Source: Spiroplasma phoeniceum
Lineage (GTDB): Bacteria; Bacillota_I; Bacilli_A; Mycoplasmatales; Mycoplasmataceae
NCBI GenBank assembly: GCA_026239495.1
Contig: CP110830.1
Coordinates: forward strand, 1,922,001-1,986,000
Direction: 5' to 3'
DNA length: 64,000 bases
Part shown: positions 31,358 through 42,220 of the stretch, one piece after another
How positions within the stretch are numbered: the first letter of the stretch is position 1
Layout: the number at the start of each line of letters is the position of its first letter
Program-made: the position numbers and the translations under genes
Notes under the pieces: generated by a model
What the model was told of the DNA's origin: nothing
Seen by the model: the letters and a program-made list of their open reading frames with translations, nothing else
The model's database searches: none

Positions 31358-32332
31358 ATGTTTTTATCATTTATTATTGTAGTACAAAATAATCAAACAA
31401 AATTAATGAAGACTTTACTATCAATTAAGATACAAACAAGTGACAATTATGAAATTGTTTTAATTGATGATAGTGGATTCGAACCAAAATCACCACTCTT
31501 AGAATTTATGAATGAATGCTTTTATAATAATATTGGTAAACAAATTCAAATAATTGAAAATTTACGAAGTCAAGGCTTTTCATATGGCATTAATATTGCT
31601 GTTTCAATTGCACAAGGAGATTTTTTTATGATTGTTGATGAAGGACAGACAATTCATAAAACAGCAGTTGCAGTTTTAAAAGAAAAAGTTGAAACATATC
31701 AAGTTGAACATAAAAAAGTTGATATGATTGAATTTCGGTTACATTATACGAATTCAAAGGAAAAAAGTGAAATTTGAAATAAATGTAATGTTTTACTGTC
31801 ACCCAAAACTAATAAAGAAGTATTACCATATGTTAATTACTCACTTTTTACAAAGATATTTCGTCGAAACCTTATTTTACAAAAAAATATTACATTACTT
31901 GATTATCGTCCTACTGATGCTTTCTTTATTTATAACGCATTAGTTTATAAGGGGGGATATGTTGCAATTAAAGATGTGCCAGTTGATTATGAATTAGGAA
32001 TTGTCAATTATAGTGTTTTTGATTTAATTAAACAATGAATTTATATTTTTAATTTATATCGTGATTTAAATTTATATTGTGAATATCAAGAAGAATTAAA
32101 GTATGCTTTTATTAGTTTTTGCTTAGTAACATTTTTAGAAATTGTTATTTTACAAAACAATAAAAGATTATCAATTAAAGCTATCCATAGTGCCGAAAAT
32201 AAATTAGAACATTGTTATAAAAGTTTTATGAAAAATAAATATCTTAAAAATGTAAAAGAACCACAATTTAAAATGATTGTTGCCGATATTAAAAGTTTTA
32301 TTAAACATTGAAAAATGGAAAATACAAAATAA
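31358..32332 (+). CDS. Glycosyltransferase family 2-like protein
   Basis: 324 residues. The N-terminus MFLSFIIVVQNNQTKLMKTL and EIVLIDDSGFE fit the nucleotide-sugar-binding half of a GT-A fold. ENLRSQGFSYGINIAVSIAQ followed by GDFFMIVDEG stands where the DxD metal motif normally is, so catalysis is uncertain. The C-terminal half has no clear motif. Several UGA Trp codons. An RDD membrane protein follows 3 bases downstream and is probably co-transcribed. Confidence 0.75.
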
Positions 32333-32335
32333 ATA

Positions 32336-33070
32336 ATGCAAGAATTAGCAAACAATAAAAATTCATCTGATACGATGATGTCAAAACCAGAAAAAGAATA
32401 TCAGCTTCATCAATTAGCGCGTCCAGTTCGTGTGATTTTTGTTCGTTTCTTTGATATTATTTTAGCGAGTTTAATTTCCTTAGTATTAACTTTAACAATG
32501 AAGTATTGAGGCCAAGATCGAACAATTTGAGCGCCTATTTTAGTTATTGCTATTACTTTTGTTCTTTTCTTTCTTTATTTTGTTCTTATTCCTTATTTTT
32601 GAGATGGTAAAACAATTGGAAAATTTTGTTTTCAAATTAAATTAGTTACGAGTGAGGCAAAATTAAAGTTAGCAGTTATTTTTACCCGTGAATTATTTAT
32701 TACATTTTTACCTTGATTTGTTGTTTTATTGACAAATTTAAGTTTAAATTTAATTTTTGAAGTTAGTTTAAGTGATTTGTTTCGGAGAACTAATAAAAAT
32801 CTAATTGCATTAATTATTATTCGAACTATCACAACAATTTATTTTTTATGATACCTTGGTTTAATTTTTGGTTTAGTGTTAAATCCAAATCATCAAATTT
32901 TATTTGATCGTCATTTTCATTTATTTACTGTCAAGAAAAAACCAATTCCTAAAAAAGCACCAAAAATACCAAAAGAATTAATAACAAGAAAAACAAAACA
33001 TATTCATTTACAAGAAAATCAACCAGGGAATATTTCTGATGAAATTTTAAAAGAAATTGATGAATTATAG
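32336..33070 (+). CDS. RDD family membrane protein
   Basis: 244 residues. VRVIFVRFFDIILASLISLV carries the Arg/Asp signature of TM1; a second helix (ILVIAITFVLFFLYFVLIPY) is followed by GKTIGKFCFQIKLV, the conserved RDD loop. Two more hydrophobic stretches (near 115-135 and 160-180) precede a basic C-terminal tail (KKKPIPKKAPKIPKEL). Role unknown; RDD proteins are often transporter-like. Short gap from the glycosyltransferase-like gene. Confidence 0.8.
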
Positions 33071-33108
33071 GGTAAAATGTAATTGTTTGTAAAGAAAGGC
33101 AGAATATA

Positions 33109-35304
33109 ATGGTCAATGAATTTATTGAAAGTTTAAATCCAAATCAACGCGAAGCTGTTTTAACAATTACTGGACCAGTACGAATTATTGCTGGAGCTGG
33201 AAGTGGTAAAACACGCGTTATTACTAACAAAATTGCATATTTAATTAAATATGCTAATTTGCAACCATGCCGCATTTGTGCTGTTACATTTACTAATAAA
33301 GCTACTAATGAAATGAGATCCCGTATTGTTGAGATGATTGGAAATAGTGGCCAGCGTTGTATGATTGCAACTTATCATGCCCTATGTGTTCGTATTTTAC
33401 GAGAAGATATTATTCATTTAAATTATGACCGTCATTTTAATATTATTGATATGGCGGACCAAGATAGTATCATTCGTAATATTTATAAAACATTACCTGT
33501 TAAATATGATGCACAAGAAGCAAAAATGGTGAAGAATTTTATTTCGAAATGAAAAAATGACTTTATTAGCCCTAATAGTGCAAAATCATCAGCAAATGGT
33601 GATGAAATGCGATGAGCAGAAGTTTATGATACTTATGAAAAACGTTTACGAGAGATAAATAGCGTTGATTTTAATGATTTAATATTATTAACATATAAGT
33701 TATTTAAAAATAATGGGGAAGTATTAAAAAAATGACAAAATCGTTTTGATTATTTTTTAGTTGATGAATTTCAAGATACCAATGAATTGCAATTTGATAT
33801 TATTAAATGATTAGTCGGCGATAATCAAAATATTACTATTGTTGGGGACCCTGATCAAACAATTTATTCGTGACGGGGAGCAAAAATTAATTTAATTTTA
33901 AATTTTGATAAATATTTTCCCCACACACAAACAATTGTTTTAAATGAAAACTATCGGTCAACACAAAGCATTTTATCATTAGCTAATAATTTGATTATTC
34001 ATAATAAAAATCGGATTGAAAAAGATTTATTTACTATCAAAGCTTCAGGGCAACTACCAATTTTATATCACGGTGCTAATAGTAGTGATGAAAGTGATTT
34101 TATAGCTCGTAAAATTAAAAATTTAATTAAAGAAGAAAATTATGCTTATAATGATATTTTAATTTTATATCGTGCCAATTACTTATCGCGTGATTTAGAA
34201 ACGGCCCTTTCTGATTATGGGATTTCATATCGTATTTTTGGGGCTTTTAAATTTTATGAACGAAAAGAAATTAAAGATGCACTTGCTTTTTTAAAAATAA
34301 TTATTAATAATGATTCTTTAGCCATTGAACGGATTTTGTTGTTAATGCCAAAAGTTGGTCCAAAAGCATTTGAACAAATTATGAAAATATTAAAAGAGAA
34401 ACAAATAATGTTTACAATATTACTAGAGCAACATTTTGATTTATTGCCATTAAATCTTCAACATAGTTTAAATAAAGTGCGAGAAGCAATTGTCCTAGCA
34501 TTAGCACAATTACCAACTGCTAAATCAGTTGAAAGTTTATTAGTTCTTCTCTTAGATAGAACAGGTTATTTGCAGCGTTTACGAGACAACTATGAAGAAG
34601 AACGAGAAGAAAATATTTTAGAATTAATTGCGTCAGTTGGTAAATTTGATCAGCAAAATAAGGAATTAGCAGGAACAGAATTATTAAGTGAATATTTACA
34701 ATTAATTTCATTACAAACTGATAGTGATAGGGATAATTTAACTGATAATACTATTTCTTTAATGACAATTCATAATGCAAAGGGATTAGAAAAAAAGGTT
34801 GTTTTTATTGTTGGTTTAAATGAAGGAATCTTTCCAACAACACAAGCTATTAAGATGGGAACTGAACAATTAGAAGAAGAGCGTAGAACCTTATACGTTG
34901 CCATTACAAGAGCAGAAGAATTGTTGTTTATTAGTTATGCTGATGGTTATTCATATATTACGGGTAATGAACGCTTTGAATCACGATTTATTAAAGAGTT
35001 AGATAAAGATTTTTATGAAAAAGTTAATAGCGAAAGATTGTTTAGTAAGTCAAAGTCAATTACTATTTCTTATAATAATCAAAGTGAAAAACAATCACGA
35101 ACTGTCTTTAATCTTGATAAAAAAATTGAATCAGCTTTTAAAACTAATATATGAAAAGTAAATGATACGGTTAGTCATGAATTATTTGGAAATGGAGTTG
35201 TTATTAAAATTATTGCGCAAAATGTCCAAATTTTTTTTCCGCATCCTTATAATATCAAGATTATTTCAGCAGATAGTCAAGCAATTAAAAAAGTGGAATC
35301 ATAA
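33109..35304 (+). CDS. pcrA: ATP-dependent DNA helicase PcrA/UvrD
   Basis: 731 residues, SF1A helicase. Walker A AGAGSGKTRVITNK (residues about 26-39), motif Ia AVTFTNKATNEM, motif II FLVDEFQDTNELQ, motif III GDPDQTIYSWRGA, motif IV LNENYRST, motif V LMTIHNAKGLE and motif VI RRTLYVAITRAEE. UGA Trp is used throughout. The C-terminal tail (VNDTVSHELFGNGVVIKI) matches the PcrA Tudor-like domain. It acts in repair and in clearing replication conflicts. RBS AAAGG; its own unit or with the upstream pair. Confidence 0.97.
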
Positions 35305-35377
35305 AAGAAAATAACAATATCAAATATTTGAAATTTTTATTTAAAAACATAAAAAATTGTTAAGAGATAATATACTT

Positions 35378-35400
35378 ATTTTTTTTTTTTTTGATATAAT
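35378..35400 (+). promoter_or_regulatory. ptsH promoter region with a 14-T tract
   Basis: A perfect TATAAT (35395-35400) is preceded directly by 14 consecutive T (35379-35392). The tract occupies the -35/-10 spacer and no -35 consensus is visible. Confidence 0.5.
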
Positions 35401-35430
35401 CAGTTAGTATATTTTAAAGGAGGAAATTTA

Positions 35431-35694
35431 ATGGCATCATTTAAAGTTGTTATCGCCGATCCTGTTGGGATGCATGCGCGCCCAGCGGCATTAATTGTAG
35501 GAGAAGCAGGAAAATACCAGTCAGATATTACTATTTTCTCAGCAGGAAAAACTGGTAACTTAAAATCAATAATGACTATTATTGCATTGGGAATTCATCA
35601 AGGTGCAGAAGTAGAAATTGTTGCAAGTGGTTCTGACGAAGAAGCTGCAATTGCAGGGATTGAAAAAGTAATGAAGGATAACAAGGTTATTTAG
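35431..35694 (+). CDS. ptsH: Phosphocarrier protein HPr
   Basis: 87 residues. His15 in GMHARPA is the site phosphorylated by enzyme I; Ser46 in GNLKSIMTI is the regulatory HPr-kinase site. It hands phosphate to sugar-specific EII complexes of the PTS. RBS AAAGGAGG at 35416-35423. A single-gene unit ending in a terminator. Confidence 0.98.
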   Translation: MASFKVVIADPVGMHARPAALIVGEAGKYQSDITIFSAGKTGNLKSIMTIIALGIHQGAEVEIVASGSDEEAAIAGIEKVMKDNKVI

Positions 35695-35721
35695 GGTAAT
35701 TTTATTAAATATACAAAAATT

Positions 35722-35751
35722 AAAAAATAATAGATTTATCTATTATTTTTT
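35722..35751 (+). terminator. Terminator after ptsH
   Basis: AAAAAATAATAGA, loop TTTA, TCTATTATTTTTT, continued by more T. A long AT stem with T-tail. Confidence 0.75.
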
Positions 35752-35831
35752 TTGTATATTTTTGTTACTTGTTTCTTTCTTAGTATTTTTTTAAGGGAAA
35801 ATTATTATATAATAATGAGGAGGTAAATGAA

Positions 35832-36776
35832 ATGGTAATTCTTGCAATTGAGACAAGCTGCGACGAAACTAGTATTGCTATTTTTAAGAATGAAAAAATT
35901 TTAGCAAATATTATTTCATCACAAATTAAGGAACATACAAAATATGGTGGAGTTGTGTCAGAACTTGCTTCGCGGTTACATTTAAAAAACTTTTCTTATG
36001 TTCTACTTGAAGCTTTGCAAAAAGCTAATATTCATATAACAGAATTACAATACATTGCATACACAGCAAAACCTGGTTTAATTGGAGCACTACATATTGG
36101 TAAAACAATAGCAGAAACATTGTCTAATTATTTAGAAATTCCAATTTTACCTTTAAACCATTTACATGGTCATATCTATGCTAGTGCAATCGATAATGAT
36201 TTTTTTTTCCCTCTTTTAGCAGTGCTAGTTAGTGGTGGCCATACTCAGTTAATATTAATGAAAAAACATCTGAATTTTGAAATTTTAGGCTCAACATTGG
36301 ATGATGCAATTGGTGAATGTTATGATAAGGTTGCTCGAATGCTGGACTTAGGGTATCCGGGCGGACCTGTTATTGATAAGCTTGCAGCGACAGGAACAAC
36401 AACGCAATATCACTTACCACTACCATTAAATGATCAAAGTTATAATTTCTCTTTTAGCGGATTAAAATCAGCTGTAGCTAATTTAATTGCAAAAGAACAA
36501 CGTAATACTAAAATTAATTTGTCTAATTTTTGTGCGACATTTCAAAAAACATGTGTTGATATTATTATTCGAAAAACAAAGTTAGCAATTCAAAATTTTC
36601 AGCCGCAAATGGTTACGTTAGTCGGTGGAGTTTCATCTAATAGCGCATTACGAGCAGCAATTTTAAATTTAGCAACACCAAATTTAAAAATAGTTATTAC
36701 AAAATTAGAATATTGTACTGATAATGCTGCAATGATTGCCCGCTTAGCAGCACAAGAACTACTGAAAATAACATAA
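35832..36776 (+). CDS. tsaD: tRNA N6-threonylcarbamoyladenosine transferase TsaD
   Basis: 314 residues. MVILAIETSCDETSIAIF (ASKHA phosphate-1 motif), VVSELASRLHLKNF, the metal-binding HLHGHIYA, VLVSGGHTQL, GYPGGPVIDKLA, FSFSGLKSAV and LVGGVSSNSALR. With TsaB/TsaE it makes t6A37 of ANN-decoding tRNAs. TATAAT at 35808-35813 and GAGGAGG at 35817-35823 lie just upstream. The RpiR-type gene follows 16 bases later. Confidence 0.97.
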   Translation: MVILAIETSCDETSIAIFKNEKILANIISSQIKEHTKYGGVVSELASRLHLKNFSYVLLEALQKANIHITELQYIAYTAKPGLIGALHIGKTIAETLSNYLEIPILPLNHLHGHIYASAIDNDFFFPLLAVLVSGGHTQLILMKKHLNFEILGSTLDDAIGECYDKVARMLDLGYPGGPVIDKLAATGTTTQYHLPLPLNDQSYNFSFSGLKSAVANLIAKEQRNTKINLSNFCATFQKTCVDIIIRKTKLAIQNFQPQMVTLVGGVSSNSALRAAILNLATPNLKIVITKLEYCTDNAAMIARLAAQELLKIT

Positions 36777-36792
36777 AAGAAGATTAGATAAA

Positions 36793-37599
36793 ATGGCATC
36801 ATTTTTGTCAAAATTAGAGACATTGGACTCAAAGAATTTTACTAAAAAAGAAAATGAAATTATTAAATATATTAAAGAAAATATGAAGGAAGTAACAACA
36901 ATAAATATTGAATTTTTAGCGCAACAAGTAAATACTGGTTATAGCGTAATATATGGTTTGTTACGAAAAATGCAGATTAATGGTTATCGAGAATTTTTAA
37001 TTACTATTGCTGCTGATATTGAAATTAAATCATTAGATTTTGAAAATATGGATAGTCTAATAAAGAAAAAATATTTTTATATTCTTAATCAAAATAATAC
37101 AATGATTAATAATGAAAAGATGAATCAAACAATTAATTCAATTAAAGGAGCATATCGAATTTTTGTAATTGGGATGGGTTCAACAAATGCATTGTCACAA
37201 ACATTAGCGCTAGAATTATATCGTTTTGGTTTTAATGCTTTTAATCTAAATGAAAATGAAGAAGACCTAATGGTTCGTTCTCGGATTATGAATAAAAATG
37301 ATTTAATTATAGCTTATTCATTATTTGGTGATAATGAAGCAGTCAACAAAGCATTAAAAATTGCAAAAGAAAAAGGAGCAACGATTGTATTAATTTCTGG
37401 GAAAGATATGTCAAAAGCAGTTAAATTAGCAAATTGTTCGCATATTATTTCAACCCCAAATCAACGAGTAAATGATCATAAAATTTATGTTAATAAATTA
37501 TTACCTTGAATGTATTTTAATGATGATTTAATTAATAAAGTCTGGTCATCAGATATTGTTGATAAATATTTGGTAATGGCTCAACAAAATAATCGTTAA
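36793..37599 (+). CDS. MurR/RpiR-family regulator with SIS domain
   Basis: 268 residues. The N-terminal helix-turn-helix (residues about 15-75, IIKYIKENMKEVTTINIEFL then NTGYSVIYGLLRKMQING) is followed by a SIS domain with FVIGMGSTNALSQTLALELY and DLIIAYSLFGDNEAVNKALK, which should bind a sugar phosphate. UGA Trp near the end. It probably controls a sugar-uptake or catabolic gene, but no such gene is adjacent. A second, broken relative begins at 38729 after an IS insertion. Confidence 0.85.
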
Positions 37600-37655
37600 G
37601 ATTATTAAAACAATTGATAATATTTCAATTCTCTCAAAATTATCAATGATTCAAT

Positions 37656-38725
37656 AGACTTCTTGCGATACCTGGTTTTATTATTAAAATATTATTATAA
37701 AATATAATTTATGAGGATATTAAATTATGAAATTTGATGAATTTAAAAATATTAATGATAAAGAATGATTAAGATTAACAGGAATAAAACAAGATATTTT
37801 TAATAAAATGTTAGATATTTTACAAGTAGCTGAAATAGAAAAATTTAAAAAAGGTGGCAAAGCTAATAAATTATCACTAGAAAATCGATTATTGATGACT
37901 TTATCGTATTGACGAGAATATCGAACTTATTTTCATCTTGGAAAAAATTTCGGAATTAGTGAAGCTAATTGTTATCGCAATATCAAGTGAACTGAAGATA
38001 TTTTAATTAAACACCCTGATTTTCAGCAAGTTGCTGGTAAAAAAGCACTAATAAATGATTATTTTAATGATAAAACTATTATTATTGATGCCACCGAAAC
38101 CCCAATCCAACGCCCAAAAAAAGACAAAAACAATCTTATTCTGGTAAAAAGAAAAAACACACTATTAAAACACAAGTAATTATCGAACAAGAAACCAAAA
38201 AAATTATTGCAACAAGTTTTTCACTTGGTAAAAAACATGATTATGCTTTATTTAAAGAATCAAAAATCGCAATTTTAAAAAATACCAAATTAATAGTTGA
38301 TAGTGGTTATCAAGGAATACAAAAAATTCACAATAATGTTATAATGCCCACAAAGAAAACTAAGAAAAAACATTTAAATAAAGAACAAAAACAACATAAT
38401 AGACTAGTTTCAAAAATAAGAATTATTATTGAAAATATTTTTTCTATTCTTAAAAAATTTAAAATTATTACAGAAAAATATAGAAATCGTAGAAAACGAT
38501 TTAGTTTAAGATTTAATTTAATTGCTTCAATTTATAATTTACAATTATTATAGTTATCATAAAAGATTTATTTAAAATTAACGAATTTGAATAATAAAAT
38601 AATTTTTCGTTGTGGCAAAATATTAAATTTTTAAATAAAAGACATAATTAATTAAAATTATAATTTTATATTAACCCCTTTTTACAAATATTTGAAATTA
38701 TTTTAATGGGTTATGCAAGAATTCT
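37656..38725 (+). mobile_element. IS5-like element type I, copy H
   Basis: 1070 bp with AGACTTCTTGCGATACC at the left and GGGTTATGCAAGAATTCT at the right (one mismatch in the right tip). AAT is duplicated at 37653-37655 and 38726-38728. It lies between an intact RpiR-type gene and its truncated paralogue. Confidence 0.9.
37727..38553 (+). CDS. IS5-like transposase (copy H), -1 frameshift
   Basis: About 275 residues over two frames, 827 bp. The N-terminal frame is MKFDEFKNINDKEW to TETPIQRPK; the slip is on seven A near 38113-38119; the C-terminal frame is RQKQSYSGKKKKHTIKTQ to IASIYNLQLL. No other break is visible, so it is probably functional. The Asp/Asp/Glu positions match copy A. Confidence 0.8.
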
Positions 38726-38728
38726 AAT

Positions 38729-39465
38729 TAACTTGAGCAAAAAAAATTAAAATTGTAAACTATATTCGTGAAAATATTCATAATATCCGAAACCTCAAAA
38801 TTGAAGATTTATCAAAACCGACCGGAATCGATTATTCACTAATTTATTCTTTAATTAAAAAGCTATGATTTATTGGTTATCGCAATTTTATTATTGCAAT
38901 AGTTGCAGAAGAAGAACGTTTAGAAACAAATAATTTGCATTTAGATGAAACAGAAAGTATTTTTTTATATTATCAAGACACGCTAGAGCGTAATCAGAAA
39001 ACTTTTGATGATTTTAGGTTTTTAAAAACACAGTTACTTTATTAAAAAAGCTAAAGTAATTTATTTAGCTGGTTTAGGAATTTCATCTTTAGCAGTAAAA
39101 GGACTATCTACCCTTTTATTTATTTTTAGCCTTACTTGTAGTTTGCTGGTAGAAAATGAAAATAATATTATTACTCGTGTCAATTTGATCCAACCAGATG
39201 ATTTATTAATCTGTATGAGTTTAGAAGGAAAAACAATAGCTGTAATAGCAGCAGCTAAGGAAGCCAAAAATAATGGGGCAAATATAATTGGTGTTACATC
39301 AAAATATAATTCGAATTTATCAAAATATACTGATATTATACATACTGTTGTTTCTTCAACTTTATATGAAAAAATGAAATTTTTATTCCTTCTTTATTGC
39401 CATTAATATATTGAAATGATAATTTAATTAAAGCACCTCTATCTATTGATAAAGAGCACCAATAT
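38729..39465 (+). pseudogene. Second RpiR/SIS-type regulator, truncated and frameshifted
   Basis: Reading starts at the IS boundary without a start codon: IKIVNYIRENIHNIRNLKIE and YSLIYSLIKKLWFIGYRNF (helix-turn-helix). It breaks near 39040, then continues as VIYLAGLGISSLAVKGLSTL and ICMSLEGKTIAVIAAAKEAK (SIS domain). A further frame change lies near 39385 before LLPLIYWNDN. It resembles the intact gene at 36793 in layout. Decayed after or with the insertion of copy H. Confidence 0.75.
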
Positions 39466-39517
39466 TAAGAAAATCGAATTAAAAGTAATAAAATTTTAAA
39501 AAAATATTGTTAAAATT

Positions 39518-39537
39518 AAAGGAACTAATGTTCCTTT
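39518..39537 (+). terminator. Hairpin terminator before deoD
   Basis: AAAGGAAC, loop TAAT, GTTCCTTT, then a T-rich tail. Confidence 0.65.
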
Positions 39538-39593
39538 TTATTTTTTATAGTACAATATAAATTAAATATAAAAAATGTTAAGAAGGAATGAAA

Positions 39594-40304
39594 ATGACGC
39601 CACATATCAATTCTAAACAAGAAGAAATTGCTGAAACAGTTTTAATGCCCGGAGATCCATTACGAGCAAAGTTTATTGCGGAAACTTTTCTCGAAAATAT
39701 AAAATTAGTGAATGAAATTCGAAATATGTTTATTTACACCGGAACTTATAAAAATAAAACAATTACAATTGCTGGAAGTGGAATGGGATGTCCTAGCATT
39801 GGAATTTATTCATATGAATTATTTAAATTTTATAATGTTGATAATATTATTCGAATCGGTTCAGCAGGTAGTTATGATGCTGCAATAAAGACTTATGATA
39901 TTGTTAACGCAACAGCATCTTATGGCGAAAATAATTATGCTAGAATTGTAGCAGGAATAGAAGATGATGTTTTAAATTCTTCACAATATCTTTTTGCAAC
40001 AATTGAAGAAGTTGCTAAAGCAAAACAAATTAAAACTTTTCCTGGAATTGTTCATTCATCTGATGTTTTTTATCGTAAAAATGATGATGATTGAAAAAAA
40101 ATTAAAGCCAAGCATAAGACATTATGTGTTGAGATGGAATCATTTGCTTTGTTTGCAAATGCCTTAGCATTAAAGAAAAATGCAGCAACATTATTAACAA
40201 TTTCTGATTCCTTTATTACTGGTGCTGCGACAACAGCAGCTGAGCGGCAAAATAATTTTTACCAAATGGTAGAATTATCATTAGAAAGCGCAATTAAATT
40301 ATAA
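39594..40304 (+). CDS. deoD: Purine nucleoside phosphorylase
   Basis: 236 residues, the standard DeoD length, with the opening MTPHINSKQ and LMPGDPLRAKFIAE. GSGMGCPSIGIYSYEL binds phosphate, IRIGSAGSYD is conserved, and CVEMESFALF holds the ribose/base contacts. It splits purine nucleosides with phosphate. ATG 39594 is chosen over 39588 because the family starts MTPHI and AAGGA then sits at normal distance. asnS follows 20 bases later. Confidence 0.95.
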
Positions 40305-40324
40305 AAGAAAAAAGGAGAAAAAAT

Positions 40325-41692
40325 ATGACAACATTTTTAGAGTTATACCAAGATCAAGTTAAAGATCAAAGTGAAGTTACAATTTTGGGTTGAGTTCGTT
40401 CTAATCGTAGTAGTGGTAAATTAGGTTTTTTAGTTATGAACGATGGGACAGTTTTTAATAATGTGCAAATTGTTTATAAAGCGGAGCAACTTGCTAATTT
40501 TTTAGAAATTAGTAGTTTACGAATTTCATCAGCAATTAAAGTAGTTGGAAAGTTTTGTATAACACCATCTGCCAAACAACCGTTTGAAATTCAAGCATCC
40601 GTAATTGAAATTCTTGACGAGGCAAGTGAAGATTATCCATTACAAAAAAAAGAGCATTCTTATGAATATTTACGTGAAATTGCTCATTTACGTGCAAAAA
40701 CAAACACTTTTAATGCTGTGTTCCGAATTCGTAGCAGTAGTTCTTTTACAATTCATGAATTTTTTAATAAAAACAATTTTATTTATGTTCATACACCAAT
40801 CATTACCGGAAATGATGCTGAAGGTGCCGGCGAATCATTTATTGTAACAACAAGAACCGATAATAATTATAATGAAGATTTTTTTGGGAAAAAAACTAGT
40901 TTAACTGTTTCAGGTCAACTTCATGCTGAAGGATTTGCACAAGCTTTTCGAAATATTTATACTTTTGGTCCAACATTTCGTGCTGAAAATTCTAATACAA
41001 CAAGACATGCTTCTGAATTTTGAATGATTGAATCTGAAATTGCTTTTATTGACCTGGAAGAAAATATGACATTAATTGAAAAAATGATTAAGCATATTAT
41101 TATTTATTTATTTATTAACAACCATCATGAACTTGACTTTTTAAATAGTAATGTTGATTATAAATTATTGGAAAGATTAAAAAGTATTTTAAATGATGAA
41201 TTTGTTCGTTTATCATATACAAAAGCAATTGAAATTTTGCAGAAAGCTGTTACAAAAGGTCAAAAATTTGAAAATCCAGATATTTTTTGAGGAATGGATT
41301 TACAAACTGAGCATGAAAGATATTTGTGTGAAATAGAAACAAAAAAACCAACCTTTTTATTTAATTATCCGAAAGAAATTAAATCATTTTATATGAAAAT
41401 TAATGATGACAATAAAACAGTTGCTGCGTGTGATTTGCTAGTACCAGGAATTGGAGAATTAGTTGGCGGTAGTGTTCGTGAAAATGATTATGATAAAATT
41501 GTTAGTCGTTGTAATGAACTAAAAATTCCAACGACAGATTTACAATGATATATTGATTTACGAAAATATGGTTATTATAAAAGTGCAGGGTTTGGCTTAG
41601 GGTTTGAACGTTTTATCATGTATGTGACAGGAATGACAAATATTCGTGATGTGATTCCCTTTCCACGTACGCCGCGAAATTTATTATTTTAA
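40325..41692 (+). CDS. asnS: Asparaginyl-tRNA synthetase
   Basis: 455 residues. The N-terminal OB-fold anticodon domain ([20 protein letters not shown]), class II motif 2 [19 protein letters not shown] and motif 3 [15 protein letters not shown]. The catalytic core includes [22 protein letters not shown] Trp codons at several positions. It charges tRNA-Asn. RBS AAAGGAG. Probably co-transcribed with deoD and ended by the hairpin at 41743. Confidence 0.97.
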
Positions 41693-41742
41693 TTTGATGC
41701 ATATAAAAATTTTATTTAAGGCGTCCTGTACGATGAACCGGC

Positions 41743-41771
41743 AAAAAACAATTCTTGTGAGATTGTTTTTT
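41743..41771 (+). terminator. Terminator after asnS
   Basis: AAAAAACAAT, a 9-base loop, ATTGTTTTTT plus T-tail. Confidence 0.75.
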
Positions 41772-41807
41772 TATTTTTATATTAAAAAACATAAATTTAT
41801 TTGCATT

Positions 41808-42087
41808 AGACTTCTTGCGATACCTGGTTTTATTATTAAAATATTATTATAAAATATAATTTAATATCCTCATAAATTATATTTTATAATAATATTTTAG
41901 GTAGTAAGAAAAGGGTTGAGGTTTTGGTATAAAAAGTATTTTTTTAATGTTATTGATGAATTTAAAACACTAATAAATCAGGATTTTTAAAAATTTATCC
42001 AATTATTTTATTTATATTTTTTATAAAACCTCAACTTTTGTAATGCTATCATATTTTAATAATAAAACCAGGTATCGCAAGAAGTCT
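41808..42087. mobile_element. Palindromic 121-bp miniature element interrupted by the 151-bp element
   Basis: Without the insert it is the same 121-bp inverted pair of IS5-like left ends seen at 30290. Left part 41808-41899, right part 42051-42087 (including the 8-bp duplication). The left flank is ATT. Its right side abuts an IS5-like right-end fragment at 42088. Confidence 0.8.
41900..42050. mobile_element. 151-bp miniature element, copy 3
   Basis: Inverted relative to copies 1 and 2 and apparently identical to them. It is flanked by ATATTTTA on both sides (8 bp). Inserted into the palindromic element, whose undisturbed form at 30290 shows the empty site. Confidence 0.85.
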
Positions 42088-42220
42088 AATAAAATAATTT
42101 TTCGTTGTGGCAAAATATTAAATTTTTAAATAAAAGACATAATTAATTAAAATTATAATTTTATATTAACCCCTTTTTACAAATATTTGAAATTATTTTA
42201 ATGGGTTATGCAAGAAGTAT
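42088..42220 (+). repeat. IS5-like type I right-end fragment
   Basis: The last 133 bp of a type I element (TTTTTCGTTGTGGCAAAATA to GGGTTATGCAAGAAGTAT). The tip has one change (GTAT for GTCT). ATT follows, matching the ATT before 41808, so the whole 41808-42220 block may be one internally deleted element. Confidence 0.75.

Noticed and set aside
41700-41760. A tRNA gene after asnS
   Set aside because: A short GC-richer patch (GGCGTCCTGTACGATGAACC) is present but no cloverleaf or TTC loop can be formed; it lies beside the asnS terminator.
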